NCBI RefSeq assembly: GCF_016097555.1
Contig: NC_054713.1
Location: 41,672,390-41,736,389, forward strand
Direction: 5' to 3'
DNA from: Gigantopelta aegis
Taxonomy: Eukaryota; Mollusca; Gastropoda; Neomphalida; Peltospiridae
DNA: 64,000 bases
Of this stretch, positions 1 through 11,735 are shown one piece after another (positions within the stretch are counted from its first letter, which is position 1; every line of letters begins with the position of its first letter). The notes under the pieces are model-generated. The model saw only the letters and a program-made list of their open reading frames with translations. It searched no databases and was not told the DNA's origin. The position numbers and the translations under genes were made by a program.

Positions 1-63
1 ACAGATAGCTAGGTCGGTAGGTAGGGTGGTAGATAGATAGAGAGATGGATAGATGGATAGATG

Positions 64-104
<41 letters not shown>

Positions 105-130
105 ATAGATAGGTATATATATATATAGAT

Positions 131-190
<60 letters not shown>

Positions 191-265
191 GTATGTAGGT
201 AGGGAGGGAGGGAGGTAGGTAGGGATGTAGGTAGGTAAATAGAGAGATCGATAGATAGATAGATA
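1..265. repeat. (GATA)n microsatellite
   Basis: Imperfect tetranucleotide array of GATA with GGTA and GGGA interruptions and a short TA run near 117-127. No gene is visible here or in the following AT-rich stretch to 480. Confidence 0.95.
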
Positions 266-478
266 GATATAAAGACAGATACTGGAATATTTATAAACGA
301 TAATATAAAATGTATGAAGAAAATTGACGTTCACTTGAAGACTGTCAAACAGGCATTACAAACCAGACAAAGAAAGTCATAAATAAAGAAGTCCTGTAGA
401 CAAATCATACACCTAAATGATCAAATGGCAATCTGACGAGAAAATGGTAACATGAACGTCAACATGTAATTGGGTAGG

Positions 479-480
<2 letters not shown>

Positions 481-540
<60 letters not shown>
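481..540. repeat. (TA)n microsatellite
   Basis: Thirty perfect TA dinucleotides abutting the MITE at 541; the element probably inserted at a TA target, as Tc1/mariner/pogo elements do. Confidence 0.95.
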
Positions 541-543
<3 letters not shown>

Positions 544-678
544 TGAAACCTCTCACGATAGGACCCTCTGTAAACCAGTGAACCGGACGTACAGAAGAGA
601 ACCTCTCTAAACCGGATACCTTTATAACCGGACTTTTTACTTGGTCCCGATGATTTCCGAATTAATAGAGTTTCACTA
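541..678. mobile_element. Pogo-like MITE (non-autonomous DNA element)
   Basis: The left end reads CAGTGAAACCTCTC and the right end, read inverted, TAGTGAAACTCT, giving imperfect terminal inverted repeats flanked by TA on both sides. The interior (ACCGGA..., TTGGTCCCGATG) is typical of short pogo/Tigger-related MITEs. At about 138 bp it is too short to code. It lies downstream of the last exon of gene A. Confidence 0.6.
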
Positions 679-805
679 TAATTATATACTATATATACTA
701 TCGTTTAAATGTACATAGCAAAGCCTTTGGTATTCTAGGTGTATTCAGCTTGATGGAAGTGCACAATCAACCAGAATAATGAACTAACAAAATCATGAGT
801 GTTGT

Positions 806-1080
806 CTAAGAATATCTGAATGTTCGTTTCAAGACTTCATGATATTCCCACGTGCTTTCTCTTTGTTTTGTTCCATTCGGTCCGACAAGAATCTCACAGT
901 TATTGACGTCATGTCCGGCATGAGACTGAGTGGAGTCAAAGTTCATTCCCCAGCACGCGAGTTCCTTGACACAAACTTGTGAACAATCTATGCGAGTTTC
1001 CTCCCAGAGCTTAATTACTGACGAAGACGTTTGCCGGATGCCTCTTTTAACTTTTTCAAACAGTATGAATATTCCGACAA
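806..1080 (-). CDS. Gene A terminal exon: PAN/apple-like domain
   Basis: Read on the minus strand, a good acceptor (TTTTAATTGCAG) opens a 275-bp exon in phase 1, matching the phase left by the 3251-3313 exon, and the frame runs to a TAG at 806-808 (91 codons including stop). The core reads DCSQVCVKELACWGMNFD and then ...VNNCEIL, the C-x3-C-x5-C...C spacing of PAN/apple-like modules, which mediate protein or sugar binding in secreted proteins. A near-identical paralogous exon lies at 15116-15372. The first residues (VVGIFILF) are hydrophobic. No convincing AATAAA is seen downstream, and a weak GT after the WEYHE codons could be a donor, so the 3' end is uncertain. Confidence 0.6.
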
Positions 1081-1350
1081 CTGCAATTAAAATATACAGT
1101 TTGTATACTTACGCACCCCTGACTATATACGGCTACTATATGAACAGACATCTCTTTAGAATTTTGTTTTAATGAGAAAGAAATGCACATTTTAACCATT
1201 TTGTTTGACCAGTTCCAAATTGGATTAGAACGAAATACATTTCGATAAAGAATGTTTCACTTATCTGAAAAACATTGCTTAATTTGATATGCCATGGATA
1301 AAGAGGAGTAGAAGCTATTTTAATTAAATAAAATTTCTATATAAATATAT

Positions 1351-1854
1351 ATGAGATGGGGTAATCGTAATCAGTAATCTTAATCGATTGTAATCGATTA
1401 CATGTTTTCATGTAATCGCAATCGTAATCAATTACATTGTTAGAGAATGTCATGTAATCGCAATCGTAATCGATTACATTGCTAATGTAATCGTAATCAG
1501 TGATCACTTTCATGATTACTCATAATTATTTACTAAACTTAGATGTGTTTAGCATCAACTCCAGTAACAGTGCCTATAGTTACAAGTAGTACTGGTCAGT
1601 CAGTAGAACACATATCCCATTGTCTACTACTCTCGTAGTAGAACTATTATTTGCCTTGAGAAACAGGGGATCATAACGTCCGGATTATCAAATGAATGTT
1701 ACCCAAGGGATGAAGACACACATTCACATAATGGTATCTACGTGTTTACGTTTACTATAAAACCACTTGAATGAATACAGTGTTCTAGCTAGCAATATAT
1801 AAAAGGGCTGTGCACCATGCCCCAGTTGTGTGTCCTAATTCATTGCCGTAAAAA

Positions 1855-1927
<73 letters not shown>

Positions 1928-3161
1928 ATTATTATTTTATTTTATTTTTGTTATTATTATTTTTTTATAATAAAACACTTGCGTTTCTCTGAATGCATAT
2001 ACAGCGTTATCACGGATCTGAATTCAACTAAGAAACGCTTCACAATATTTCGTTTTGTCACAGGTATGAAAGTCCACCAATGGTACCGTGGCAAACTTTC
2101 TTTTCTTTTTGTTAGTGGTTACGACTGCACACGGGCAGCCAGCCAGTCAGTCGTATCAAGCTTGATTCCATGGGCAGTCATCCTCACCCTGTCGCAGACA
2201 CAACCACAAATAACGTAACTAATTAAGCAAACACCCAGTTGAAAGTAGTCTATCACGATAAACCTTGGTTTATTTTCCTTTAAACTAGCTTAAAATATTA
2301 ATACGTCTCATAAAAATTCACGAAAGCTGATTTGAATATATGTTCTACGAAACGCGGCGCTTCTAATGATACCAAAATAAACACACCCAGACCAAGATAC
2401 TTGTAATTGTCACCGATACAATTGGATCCTTATAATATGGCACAAAGCAAACATGACTGCAAATCGATTCATTAATAATAGTCATTTTTAGAATGTCAAC
2501 AATTAAATGCAATGAGCAACTTGTGCACATGTATATGTATGCAGATATCAATTTAATTATTTATTTACTTGTGTGTTCTTTTCTTTCGTTCTTTATTTCT
2601 TCATTTATAGAATTAAAAAATAATTTTTTTTTTTAATTTGTGGATGGTATTAAATGGTATACGTTCTACAAACAATACACAAACCCAAGTAATAATGATC
2701 AGACAGTTTGCAATGACTAATTATGGCTTATTTCAATAATATAACAAAACATATATGTTATGCATTGATACAGTAATTATACCTATGCTAATGGGTACCT
2801 TTTCGTCAATAATCCAAATTTAAGAATAATAAATCTGGTTTTGGAAACTGATTCTGTCCCTGCAGTATACATACGTTTATAAATGTTTGAAATAATTTAA
2901 TAAATAATCCAAAATTATCCATTATGTCTTTCAATGAATGAAATCGGTATGGTTGTAAAATAAAGTGCATAACTTCATGGTGGTAACATCATTTCATTAT
3001 TTGTGTAGATTTGTGGAAATGTAATCATGATTGTAATCATGATTGCTAGACGATGTATCCGCAATCGTAATCGATTACTTTCAGTTATCTTGTAATCGTA
3101 ATTGTGACATTCTAAAGTAATCGTAATAGATTACTTTTGTCAAGTAATCGCCCCATCTCTG
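1351..3161. mobile_element. hAT-like non-autonomous DNA element
   Basis: The left end reads ATGAGATGGGG and the right end, inverted, CAGAGATGGGG. This agrees with the CAGRGATG-type termini of hAT transposons. Just inside each end is a cluster of GTAATCG / CGATTAC motifs (about 1360-1510 and 3018-3150) in opposing orientation, like the subterminal transposase-binding repeats of hAT elements. The interior is AT-rich, includes a (TA)n run at 1858-1922, and has no transposase I can recognise. The flanks are AT-rich on both sides but I cannot show a clean 8-bp target duplication. It lies in the last intron of gene A. Confidence 0.55.
1858..1922. repeat. (TA)n microsatellite
   Basis: About 32 TA units followed by ATT-rich sequence, inside the hAT-like element. 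Confidence 0.95.
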
Positions 3162-3250
3162 ATATATTCAATTCAAATTAAATCAAAGTTCAATTCCAAC
3201 AAGGATATATTTGATAAATTTTGTAAATATATATCTTGTACTGTACTTAC

Positions 3251-3313
3251 CTTTACAAATGTGTAAGTCCTTTCTACTGGAATTACAACACGGCGTCTCA
3301 GAAGTCCCATTAA
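3251..3313 (-). CDS. Gene A small exon: Cys-rich linker
   Basis: A 63-bp exon on the minus strand between a strong acceptor (GTTTTTAATTCAG) and a consensus donor (AAAG|GTAAGTAC). It starts and ends in phase 1, matching both neighbours. With the split codon from the 5029-5070 exon it reads INGTSETPCCNSSRKDLHIC plus K: three cysteines and an N-glycosylation sequon (NGT, also NSS). No domain name is justified; it links the acidic motif to the PAN exon. Confidence 0.5.
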
Positions 3314-3990
3314 CTGAATTAAAAACAAATAGAATCAATCTATAAACTAAATAAACGTTATTCTTTTATTTATTTGTTCTCTTACATATTTATTTATTTA
3401 TTTATCTATTATTATTTATTTATTCATCAGTTCATTCACTATTTCACTCATTATTTATTTATTTATTTATTGTTCAAAGTAGTATTTTGCTTCAAATGTT
3501 AATACCTTCACTTGAGAGATACTTGTTTATAGAAATTTAGATTTCTTTTTAATGTGATCGTTATTTCATAGCAGTAAATGCACACCTAAGACCTCGACTT
3601 GAACAAATCAAACTATTTCAATTTAATAAAGCTTCTAGGTAAAGAGACAGTAAATATACACCAAACACAACGACTTGGGACAAATTTATCTCTTCCAATT
3701 TAATAAAGCTTCTAGGTAGAGAAACAATAAAAGTACACCTAAAACGACAATTTATTTATTCCAATATAACAAAACTTGCAGGTAATTCAACAGGAAAGCA
3801 GACTCTTGTGATGACAGTGGTAGCTCGCTGAATGACGATGATGACGACAATGATGAGGATGATGATGATGCTGATGATGACGATGTTAGTGGTGGTAATG
3901 GTGATCATAAAGTGGTCACAGTCGTGGTTAGTAACGTCCCAACGATAAATTATAATCGAAAATTGATCGGCTGGGCTCTGGCAATGCGCT
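3314..3990. other. Intron, no feature
   Basis: AT-rich intronic sequence with ATTT runs and a short direct repeat (CAATTTAATAAAGCTTCTAGG near 3617 and 3698). I see no coding signal. Confidence 0.6.
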
Positions 3991-3996
3991 GATCGA

Positions 3997-4456
3997 TTGT
4001 GAAATACATACATAATCGATTGTGAAATACATACGTAATGGATTGTGAAATCATTAATCCATTGTGAAATACATACGTAATCGACGGTGAAATACATATG
4101 TAATCGATTGTGAAATCATTAACCGATTGTGAAATACATACGTAATCGATTGTGAAATACATACGTAATCGATTGTGAAATCATTAATCCATTGTGAAAT
4201 ACATAAGTAATCGATTGTGAAATACATACGTAATCGACGGTGAAATACATATGTAATCGATTGTGAAATCATTAACCGATTGTGAAATACATACGTAATC
4301 GATTGTGAAATACATATGTAATCGATTGTGAAATCATTAATCGATTGTGAAATACATACGTAATCGATTGTGAAATACATACGTAATCGATTGTGAAATC
4401 ATTAATCGACTGTGAAATCATTAATCGATTGTGAAATACATGTACATACGTAATAG
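3997..4456. repeat. Mixed 23/19-bp tandem array with ATCGAT core
   Basis: Alternating units AATCGATTGTGAAATACATACGT (about 23 bp, shown as family not exact) and AATCGATTGTGAAATCATT (19 bp) share the core ATCGATTGTGAAAT. The shorter units recur roughly every third or fourth unit, suggesting a higher-order repeat. Reading frames across it are products of the repeat. It lies in an intron of gene A. Confidence 0.85.
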
Positions 4457-4734
4457 ATTGTTGAGGAAAATGGTAACTGTTTTATTTGTAGTCTAGGCGA
4501 TGAAATATATGTCAAATCTGACGACGTTTTGGATGTCTTACTTGAAATAAACAACAACAACCAAATATCGAATAAGTATTAAAAGTAAGATTAGTTAAAT
4601 ATATTGGATCTGTTCCAGTGAACACTACAGTACATACAGTCCTAATCATTCAAATTCTGTTGTTGTGTTTTTTTAAGTTTTCCATATTCTAACCATTGTG
4701 CAATTGAATCTCCCTCTGCTGCTGCTGCTTGTGA

Positions 4735-5010
4735 TGTTGAGGGTGATGATGAGGAGGAGGAGGAGGAGGAGGAGGATCACTGATAATGTTGATAGTAATT
4801 ATGATGATAACTGTGATAATGATGGTGATGATGACTGATAATAATGATAATTGTGATAGTGATGATGACTGGCAGTGCTGATAGTGATGATGGTGATAAT
4901 GGTGATAATGATGACTGATAATGTTTAATGGTTATGATGGTGGTGATGAATGATAATGTTGATGATGATGATGATGGTGATGACTGATAATGTTGATGAT
5001 GATGATGATT
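4735..5010. repeat. Imperfect GAT/GAG trinucleotide array
   Basis: GATGAT-, GAG- and TGATAATG-rich low-complexity sequence. It ends only 19 bases before the small Asp-rich exon of gene A, whose own GAT run looks like part of the same expansion. Confidence 0.85.
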
Positions 5011-5028
5011 TGAAATCCATTCACTCAC

Positions 5029-5070
5029 TAGAGATGCAGTCTTCATTAACTCGTCCATCATCATCGTCAT
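5029..5070 (-). CDS. Gene A micro-exon: acidic Asp-rich
   Basis: A 42-bp micro-exon on the minus strand. The acceptor is TGCATTTTTAG and the donor CTA|GTGAGT. In phase 1 it reads, with the preceding G, DDDDDGRVNEDCIS; the other two frames give less sensible peptides. It extends the acidic calcium-loop-like motif of the previous exon. Phase 1 in and phase 1 out agree with its neighbours. The adjoining GAT-rich array suggests that exon and microsatellite share an origin. Confidence 0.5.
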
Positions 5071-5134
5071 CTAAAAATGCATCAAACACAAACCAATAAC
5101 AGTTATCTCACTTTATTCCTATTTCACACATTAT

Positions 5135-5242
5135 GGGCCGAATTTGCAAAGCTTGTTCACCTCTTACATGTGTGTAACTACATACATTTAAAAGCTTAAA
5201 CACATGCGTTTAAGACAAAAACTGTCTTCGTAAATTTGACCC
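5135..5242. mobile_element. Short MITE with GGGYCRAATTT termini
   Basis: About 108 bp bounded by GGGCCGAATTTGCAAAG and, inverted, GGGTCAAATTTACGAAG: imperfect terminal inverted repeats. It is flanked by TAT-like bases and is non-coding. It lies in an intron of gene A. No superfamily is assigned. Confidence 0.5.
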
Positions 5243-5417
5243 TATATGCTTTATTATGTAATAGTGATCGTTTTATTTACCATCTAATTATTAATTTGAT
5301 AAAATTGTTTATTAATATATTTATTTATTATTCCGTTAATTAAAATATTTACATAAATGTTAGCTTGAGCTATTTCACGTAATAAAGAAATCCGAAGTTT
5401 TGCTAATGAAATCCTAC

Positions 5418-5517
5418 CAGCAGGTTCTCTGTTGCGGCAGCATGTCTCTTCGTCCGTCCGTCCATCACAATCATTATCGACCCCGTCACCTGGTACACTG
5501 GTAGATACCAGGCACGA
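5418..5517 (-). CDS. Gene A exon: DGVDNDCDG...DEE motif
   Basis: A 100-bp exon on the minus strand, with acceptor GTTGTGTGTTGTAG and donor GCTG|GTAGGA. It enters in phase 0, as required by the mucin exon's end, and leaves in phase 1. It reads SCLVSTSVPGDGVDNDCDG then RTDEETCCRNREPA. The DGVDNDCDG...DEE string resembles the short acidic calcium-binding loops seen in thrombospondin type-3-like and related secreted repeats; calcium binding is inferred. Four cysteines suggest disulfides. This exon anchors the gene model because its motif could hardly arise by chance. Confidence 0.65.
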
Positions 5518-5741
5518 CTACAACACACAACGTTATTATTGAATAACCTAAAGGCATACTAAGATAAATTAGGTAAACCAGCTAATATTTGAAGGTTGTA
5601 AATTTTATTTATAATCGGACATCATAAGTATAAGGAGAATTCCCAAATACGTTCATTAAAAATATCAAGCTTTAGCAATACTGTACAGGTATCAGCCAAT
5701 TATCAACGATTACTCTATTCCTACACTGTAACTACGTGACA

Positions 5742-6172
<431 letters not shown>

Positions 6173-6202
6173 TTTCGACATTAATTGCCCTGTGTTATTT
6201 AC

Positions 6203-8685
6203 CTCAGTAGTAGTGGATGGTGAAGTGGATGTTTGCGTTGTCGTCGCAGTGGATGGTAAGGTCGATGTTTGTGTTGTCGTCGCTGTGGAGGTTAAGTTGG
6301 GTGCCTCTGTTGTCGTTGACGCTGTGGATGGTGAGGTGGATGCCTGTGTTGTCGCCATATCTGTGGATGTTAAGTTGGATGTCTCTGTTGTCGTTGACGC
6401 TGTGGATGGTGGTGTTGTCGCCATGTCTCTGTTGTCTCTGTTGTCGTTGACGCTGTGGATGGTGAGGTGGGTGCCTGTGTTGTCGCCATCTCCGTGGATG
6501 TTAAGGTAGATGTCTCTGTTGTCGTTGATGCTGTGGATGGTGAGGTGGGTTCCTGTCTTGTCGCCATCTCTGTGGATGTTAAGGTGGATGTCTCTGTTGT
6601 CGTTGACGCTGTGGATGGTGAGGTGGATGCCTGTGTTGTCGCCATCTCTGTGGATGTTAAGGTGGGTGTCTCTGTTGTCGTTGACGCTGTGGATGGTGAG
6701 ATGGATGCCTGTGTTGTCGCCATCTCTGTGGATGTTAAGGTGGATGTCTCTGTTGTTGAAGCTGTGGATGGCGAGGTGGATGCCTGTGTTGTCGCCATCT
6801 CTGTGGATGTTAAGGTGGATGTCTCTGTTGTCGTTGACGCTGTGGATGGCGAGGTGGATGCCTGTGTTGTCGCCATCTCTGTGGATGTTAAGGTGGATGT
6901 CTCTGTTGTCGTTGACGCTGTGGATGGTGAGGTGGATGCCTGTGTTGTCGCCATCTCTGTGGATGTTAAGGTGGATGTCTCTGTTGTCGTTGACGCTGTG
7001 GATGGTGAGGTGGATGCCTGTGTTGTCGCCATCTCTGTGAATGTTAAGGTGGATGTCTCTGTTGTCGTTGACGCTGTGGATGGCGAGGTGGATGCCTGTG
7101 TTGTCGCCATCTCTGTGGATGTTAAGGTGGATGTCTCTGTTGTCGTTGACACTGTGGATGGTGAGGTGGATGCCTGTGTTGTCGCCATCTCTGTGGATCT
7201 CTGTGGATGCTGTATGGCGAGGTGGATGCCTGTGTTGTCGCCATCTCTGTGTATGTTAAGATGGATGTCTCTGTTGTTGAAGCTGTGGATGGCGAGGTGG
7301 ATGCCTGTGTTGTCGCCATCTCTGTGGATGTTAAGGTGGATGTCTCTGTTGTCGTTGACGCTGTGGATGGCGAGGTGGATGCCTGTGTTGTCGCCATCTC
7401 TGTGGATGTTAAGGTGGATGTCTCTGTTGTCGTTGACGCTGTGGATGGTGAGGTGGATGCCTGTGTTGTCGCCATCTCTGTGGATGTTAAGGTGGGTGTC
7501 TCTGTTGTCGTTGACGCTGTGGATGGTGAGATGGATGCCTGTGTTGTCGCCATCTCTGTGGATGTTAAGGTGGATGTCTCTGTTGTTGAAGCTGTGGATG
7601 GCGAGGTGGATGCCTGTGTTGTCGCCATCTCNNNNNNNNNNNNNNNNNNNNNNNNNNNNNNNNNNNNNNNNNNNNNNNNNNNNNNNNNNNNNNNNNNNNN
7701 NNNNNNNNNNNNNNNNNNNNNNNNNNNNNNNNNNNNNNNNNNNNNNNNNNNNNNNNNNNNNNNNNNNNNNNNNNNNNNNNNNNNNNNNNNNNNNNNNNNN
7801 NNNNNNNNNNNNNNNNNNNNNNNNNNNNNNNCGTTGATGCTGTGGATGGTGAGGTGGATTCCTGTGTTGTCGCCATCTCTGTGGATGTTAAGGTGGATGT
7901 CTCTGTTGTCGTTGACGCTGTGGGTGGCGAGGTGGATGCCTGTGTTGTCGCCATCTCTGTGGATGTTAAGGTGGATGTCTCTGTTGTCGTTGACGCTGTG
8001 GGTGGCGAGGTGGATGCCTGTGTTGTCGCCATCTCTGTGGATGTTAAGGTGGATGTCTGTGTTGTTGAAGCTGTAGATGGCGAGGTGGATGCCTGTGTTG
8101 TCGCCATCTCTGTGGATGTTAAGGTGGATGTCTCTGTTGTCGTTGACGCTGTGGGTGGCGAGGTGGATGCCTGTGTTGTCGCCATCTCTGTGGATGTTAA
8201 GGTGGATGTCTCTGTTGTCGTTGACGCTGTGGATGGCGAGGTGGATGCCTGTGTTGTCGCCATCTCCGTGGATGTTAAGGTGGATGTCTCTGTTGTCGTT
8301 GACGCTGTGGATTGTAAGGTGGATGCCTGTGTTGTCGCCATCTCTGTGGATGTTAAGGTGGATGTCTCTGTTGTCGTTGACCCTGTGGATGGTGAGGTGG
8401 ATTCTTGTGTTGTCGCCATCTCTGTGTATGTTAAGGTGGATGCCTCTGTTGTCGTTGACGCTGTGGATGGTGAGGTGGATGCCTGTGTTGTCGCCATGTC
8501 TGTGGATGTTACGGTGGATGTCTCTGTTGTTGTTGTTGACGATGTGGATGGTGAGGTGGATGCCTGTGATGTCGCCATCTCTGTGGATGTTAAGGTGGCT
8601 GTCTCTGTTGTTGTTGTTGACGATGTGGATGGTGAGGTGGATGCCTGTGTTGTCGCCATCTCTGTGGATGTTAAGGTGGATGTCT
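6203..8685 (-). CDS. Gene A large exon: mucin-like Thr/Ser tandem-repeat stalk
   Basis: About 31 copies of a 78-bp unit encode a 26-residue repeat of the type [20 protein letters not shown] then QASTSP; some units are 75 bp and stay in frame. The density of Thr, Ser and Pro is that of mucin-type O-glycosylated stalks of secreted or surface proteins. The acceptor at 8686-8687 starts the exon in phase 1, matching the signal-peptide exon, so the mature protein begins about at ETSTLTSTE. The donor at 6201-6202 (GAG|GTAAAT) ends it in phase 0. A 200-N gap splits the exon. Two aberrant units (near 7170-7225 and 6415-6440) shift the frame in this assembly. The opposite strand is also open because the unit lacks stops there; its Val/Asp-rich product is a shadow. 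Confidence 0.7.
7632..7831. other. Assembly gap, 200 N
   Basis: Exactly 200 N inside the 78-bp array, so a placeholder of unknown true length. Copy number and frame continuity of the mucin exon cannot be judged across it. Confidence 1.
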
Positions 8686-8764
8686 CTGTTGTCGTTGATA
8701 GGAAAGTACATACCACGGAATAGACGAATTATTCAGTGATTCTTTAATTCATACGTCTATTGTT

Positions 8765-9860
8765 CTTTTTATTTTACTCTGAATGATATTAATAAGAACT
8801 TTTATAATCACAAATGGATTATGTATGTTAAATCTGTTTTAGATGATGTTGGTTGTTCATATATTATGGTTATCGCAATGCAATGCTATTACTAGTGCTT
8901 CCATGTTGAAAACTTATATTAATACAAAGCTTACAGATCAACACTTACAATCATGGTATACTTATATTGATAACTCATCCAAAGCTTCAAATTATAAATT
9001 ATTTAACAATACTGTTGAATATGAGACATATATCACAATTATAGAGAGAAAACATTGGTGTCCATTATTAGGCTTCAGATTATCAAACCATAATCTGCTA
9101 ATTGAAACGGGGAAATGGAAGAATGTACCACTACAAAATAGAATATGTTCATTGTGTAATAATTACGATATCGGAAGGAAGGAAATGTTTTATTTAACGA
9201 CATACTCAACACATTTTATTTATGGTTATATGGCATCAGACATATGGTTAAGGACCACACAGATACATAGAGAGAGGAAACCCGCTGTCGCCACTTCATG
9301 TGCTACTCTTTTTGATTAGCCGCAAGGGATCTGTTATATACACCATCACACAGACAGGATAGTATATACCACGGTCCGTGTTACACCAGTCGTGGTGCAC
9401 TGGTTGGAACGAGAAATAGCCCAATAGGGCCACCGACGGGGATTAATCCTAAACCGACCGAGCATCAAGCAAGCGCTTTACCACTGGGGTACGTCCCGCC
9501 CCTACGTTATCGGAGATGAATTTCATTATATATTTACATGTATGTTTTTCAAGAATGAAAGAAAGCGTTACTTACCATCTTTCTGTCAGTCTAAACCAAA
9601 TATATATAAATTTGATAAATTATTCAACTCTAAGAAAGCTGATATCCTTAGAAAAGTTTCTATATTTTGTAGTCTAATTATAAATAATTTCAAATCCTTT
9701 GGCTGATATTCTGTGTATTTTTTGTATTTATGTATTTATTGTATTTCTGTACATTTATGTACACCCATCTTGTAACAATTATATTGACTTATGTATGAAT
9801 ATATATCCTCATATGCCGTAGACTACGACCTAGGTGTAAATAAAGTTCAGTTCAGTCCCT
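8765..9860 (+). mobile_element. APE-type LINE 3' fragment (with nested SINE)
   Basis: The translation shows the C-terminal part of a LINE ORF2: HWCPLLGFRLSNHNLLIETG, then RICSLCNNYDIG, resumed after a SINE as GDEFHYIFTCMFFKNERKRY. The 3' UTR ends CCTCATATGCCGTAGACTAC then AATAAAGTTCAGTTCAG, that is, a TTCAG-type tail. The same family occurs at 34395-35425. It lies in gene A's first coding intron. It is 5'-truncated and not functional. Confidence 0.75.
9176..9502 (-). mobile_element. tRNA-derived SINE, S1 tail, full length
   Basis: Read on the minus strand it starts with a tRNA-like head (GGGGCGGGACGTACCCCAGT, with B-box-like GGATTAATCC) and ends in the S1 tail CGTTAAATAAAACATTT. Target duplications TACGATATCGGA (9164-9175) and TACGTTATCGGA (9503-9514) match at 11 of 12 bases and lie inside the LINE ORF, so the SINE is younger than the LINE copy. 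Confidence 0.85.
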
Positions 9861-10261
9861 AAACGACAAAAGCCGTGAATATCTACTGGTCATTAAAGTA
9901 ACAGGTTGTAGTTTTTAAACACTAAGAAATCTTTTTCACTATTATAGCCGTTTTTGATAATTGAAATCATACTTTATATATATATTATTGTTTAAATTAA
10001 GCATTTATGTACATCCGTGTTTCTGGTCATCCTGGTGTTTTTAATATCACAAAATGCATTTTACATATTAAAAAAAAAAACCCGCACATGCGTCTGAAAA
10101 ATAACAGTTTTAGAGTAGAGTTTTAGTCTATTTTAATGGTATTTCGCCAATTAAACGTCACAGACTCTTGTTTCACACTTTATCCAGATGTGTTACAGAT
10201 TTGTAGATTAACTAAACTTAGTGTCCATTTTACGTGCTGAGTATACGTGGCGGCAGCGGGT
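9861..10261. other. Intron, no feature
   Basis: AT-rich sequence with a short poly-A run at 10071-10080. I see nothing coding. Confidence 0.5.
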
Positions 10262-10345
10262 TTTCTTTTCGGCATTCTCTCGACTGAACTGAACTGAACT
10301 TTAAACTTTGGTCGTAATTCAGCGGCATATGAGGTACATTGTAAA
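10262..10345 (-). mobile_element. LINE 3'-end fragment, inverted
   Basis: On the minus strand this reads CCTCATATGCCGCTGAATTA and ends in repeated TTCAG, the same 3' terminus as the plus-strand LINE that ends at 9860. It is a short stub only. Confidence 0.55.
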
Positions 10346-10404
10346 ACTATAAGTAAATAAATAAATGACAGGATGGCACATTCGTCATAATAATGATGTA
10401 AACC

Positions 10405-10690
10405 AAATATCTAGCCAGATCTCAACCCCATTGAACATCTATGGGACGAACTGGAGAGACGTGTACGCCAGCGTGACCCAGAGCCTCAGATGTTTCCGCA
10501 ACTGTCACATTCACTGCAGGACGAATGGGCTAGGATTCCACGTGCCCGGATTCAGAGACTCATTCAGTCTAAGCCAAGGAGATGTCGCGCAGTGATTGCT
10601 GCTGCTGGTGCCACACAAGGTACTGATTTCAGCGCCCTCGTGCGACGCTGTTTGATGACGAAAACGCATCCACTGCCGTCAGTCCATAGC
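10405..10690 (+). mobile_element. Tc1/mariner transposase fragment
   Basis: The plus-strand translation contains DLNPIEHLWDELERRV followed by QLSHSLQDEWARIPRARIQR. This is the C-terminal catalytic part of Tc1-family transposases (the D-then-E region with the NPIEHLWD signature). The conserved part needs one frame change near 10490. No terminal inverted repeats are seen, so this is a dead fragment in gene A's first coding intron. Confidence 0.75.
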
Positions 10691-10817
10691 ACGAACATTG
10701 TCACATACACATGTCAACTTTGATTGTGATACGATCATAAATAACGAAATTATGCCACTATGTATTAAAGAGATAATTACATGAATATTTCGCCTATGCG
10801 TTGCTATTTTGACAGAG

Positions 10818-10969
<152 letters not shown>

Positions 10970-11223
10970 GAAAGTCGTCTCCTGTATCGGTTTCATCGCA
11001 ATTAGTACATAGTCTATCTCCGAATAGAACGTTATTGCAACGCCCAGATTCAACAGATACATAGTGGTTCGAATTCCTAAATTTTATTATAACGGTTCAT
11101 ACGTTTTCAGGAATATTAAGACAATTTTAAAAATTTAGGTGCTCTTTCAAACGTTCGTAAGTTTTACCTCTCAAAGCACACCAAACGCCCCCAACTTGAA
11201 AGTCATTGACTTACTGAACTCAC

Positions 11224-11319
11224 CTGGGATTATAGCAATCCAAACTGCAATGAGAGCGAAACAGGTCTTCATTGTAAGGTTTAGGTCATCAATATGTAGT
11301 CTGGTTTCTCTTCAGGATA
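11224..11319 (-). CDS. Gene A first coding exon: signal peptide
   Basis: Minus-strand exon with acceptor GATTTTTGTTTTGTAG just upstream and a strong donor CCAG|GTGAGT at 11222-11223. It has 47 bases of 5' UTR, then an ATG at 11272. The coding part reads MKTCFALIAVWIAIIP, a clear signal peptide core, and ends in phase 1. The mucin exon at 8685 also starts in phase 1. Secretion or display at the cell surface is therefore expected. Confidence 0.65.
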
Positions 11320-11358
11320 CTACAAAACAAAAATCAACATATTCTCTGTCTCTTTATC

Positions 11359-11735
<377 letters not shown>

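Noticed and set aside
6192-8739. Long plus-strand open frames (Val/Asp-rich and Trp/Leu/Ser-rich) over the 78-bp array
   Set aside because: They are the opposite strand of the mucin repeat. The minus strand has splice sites, a signal peptide exon in phase and a sensible Thr/Ser/Pro composition.
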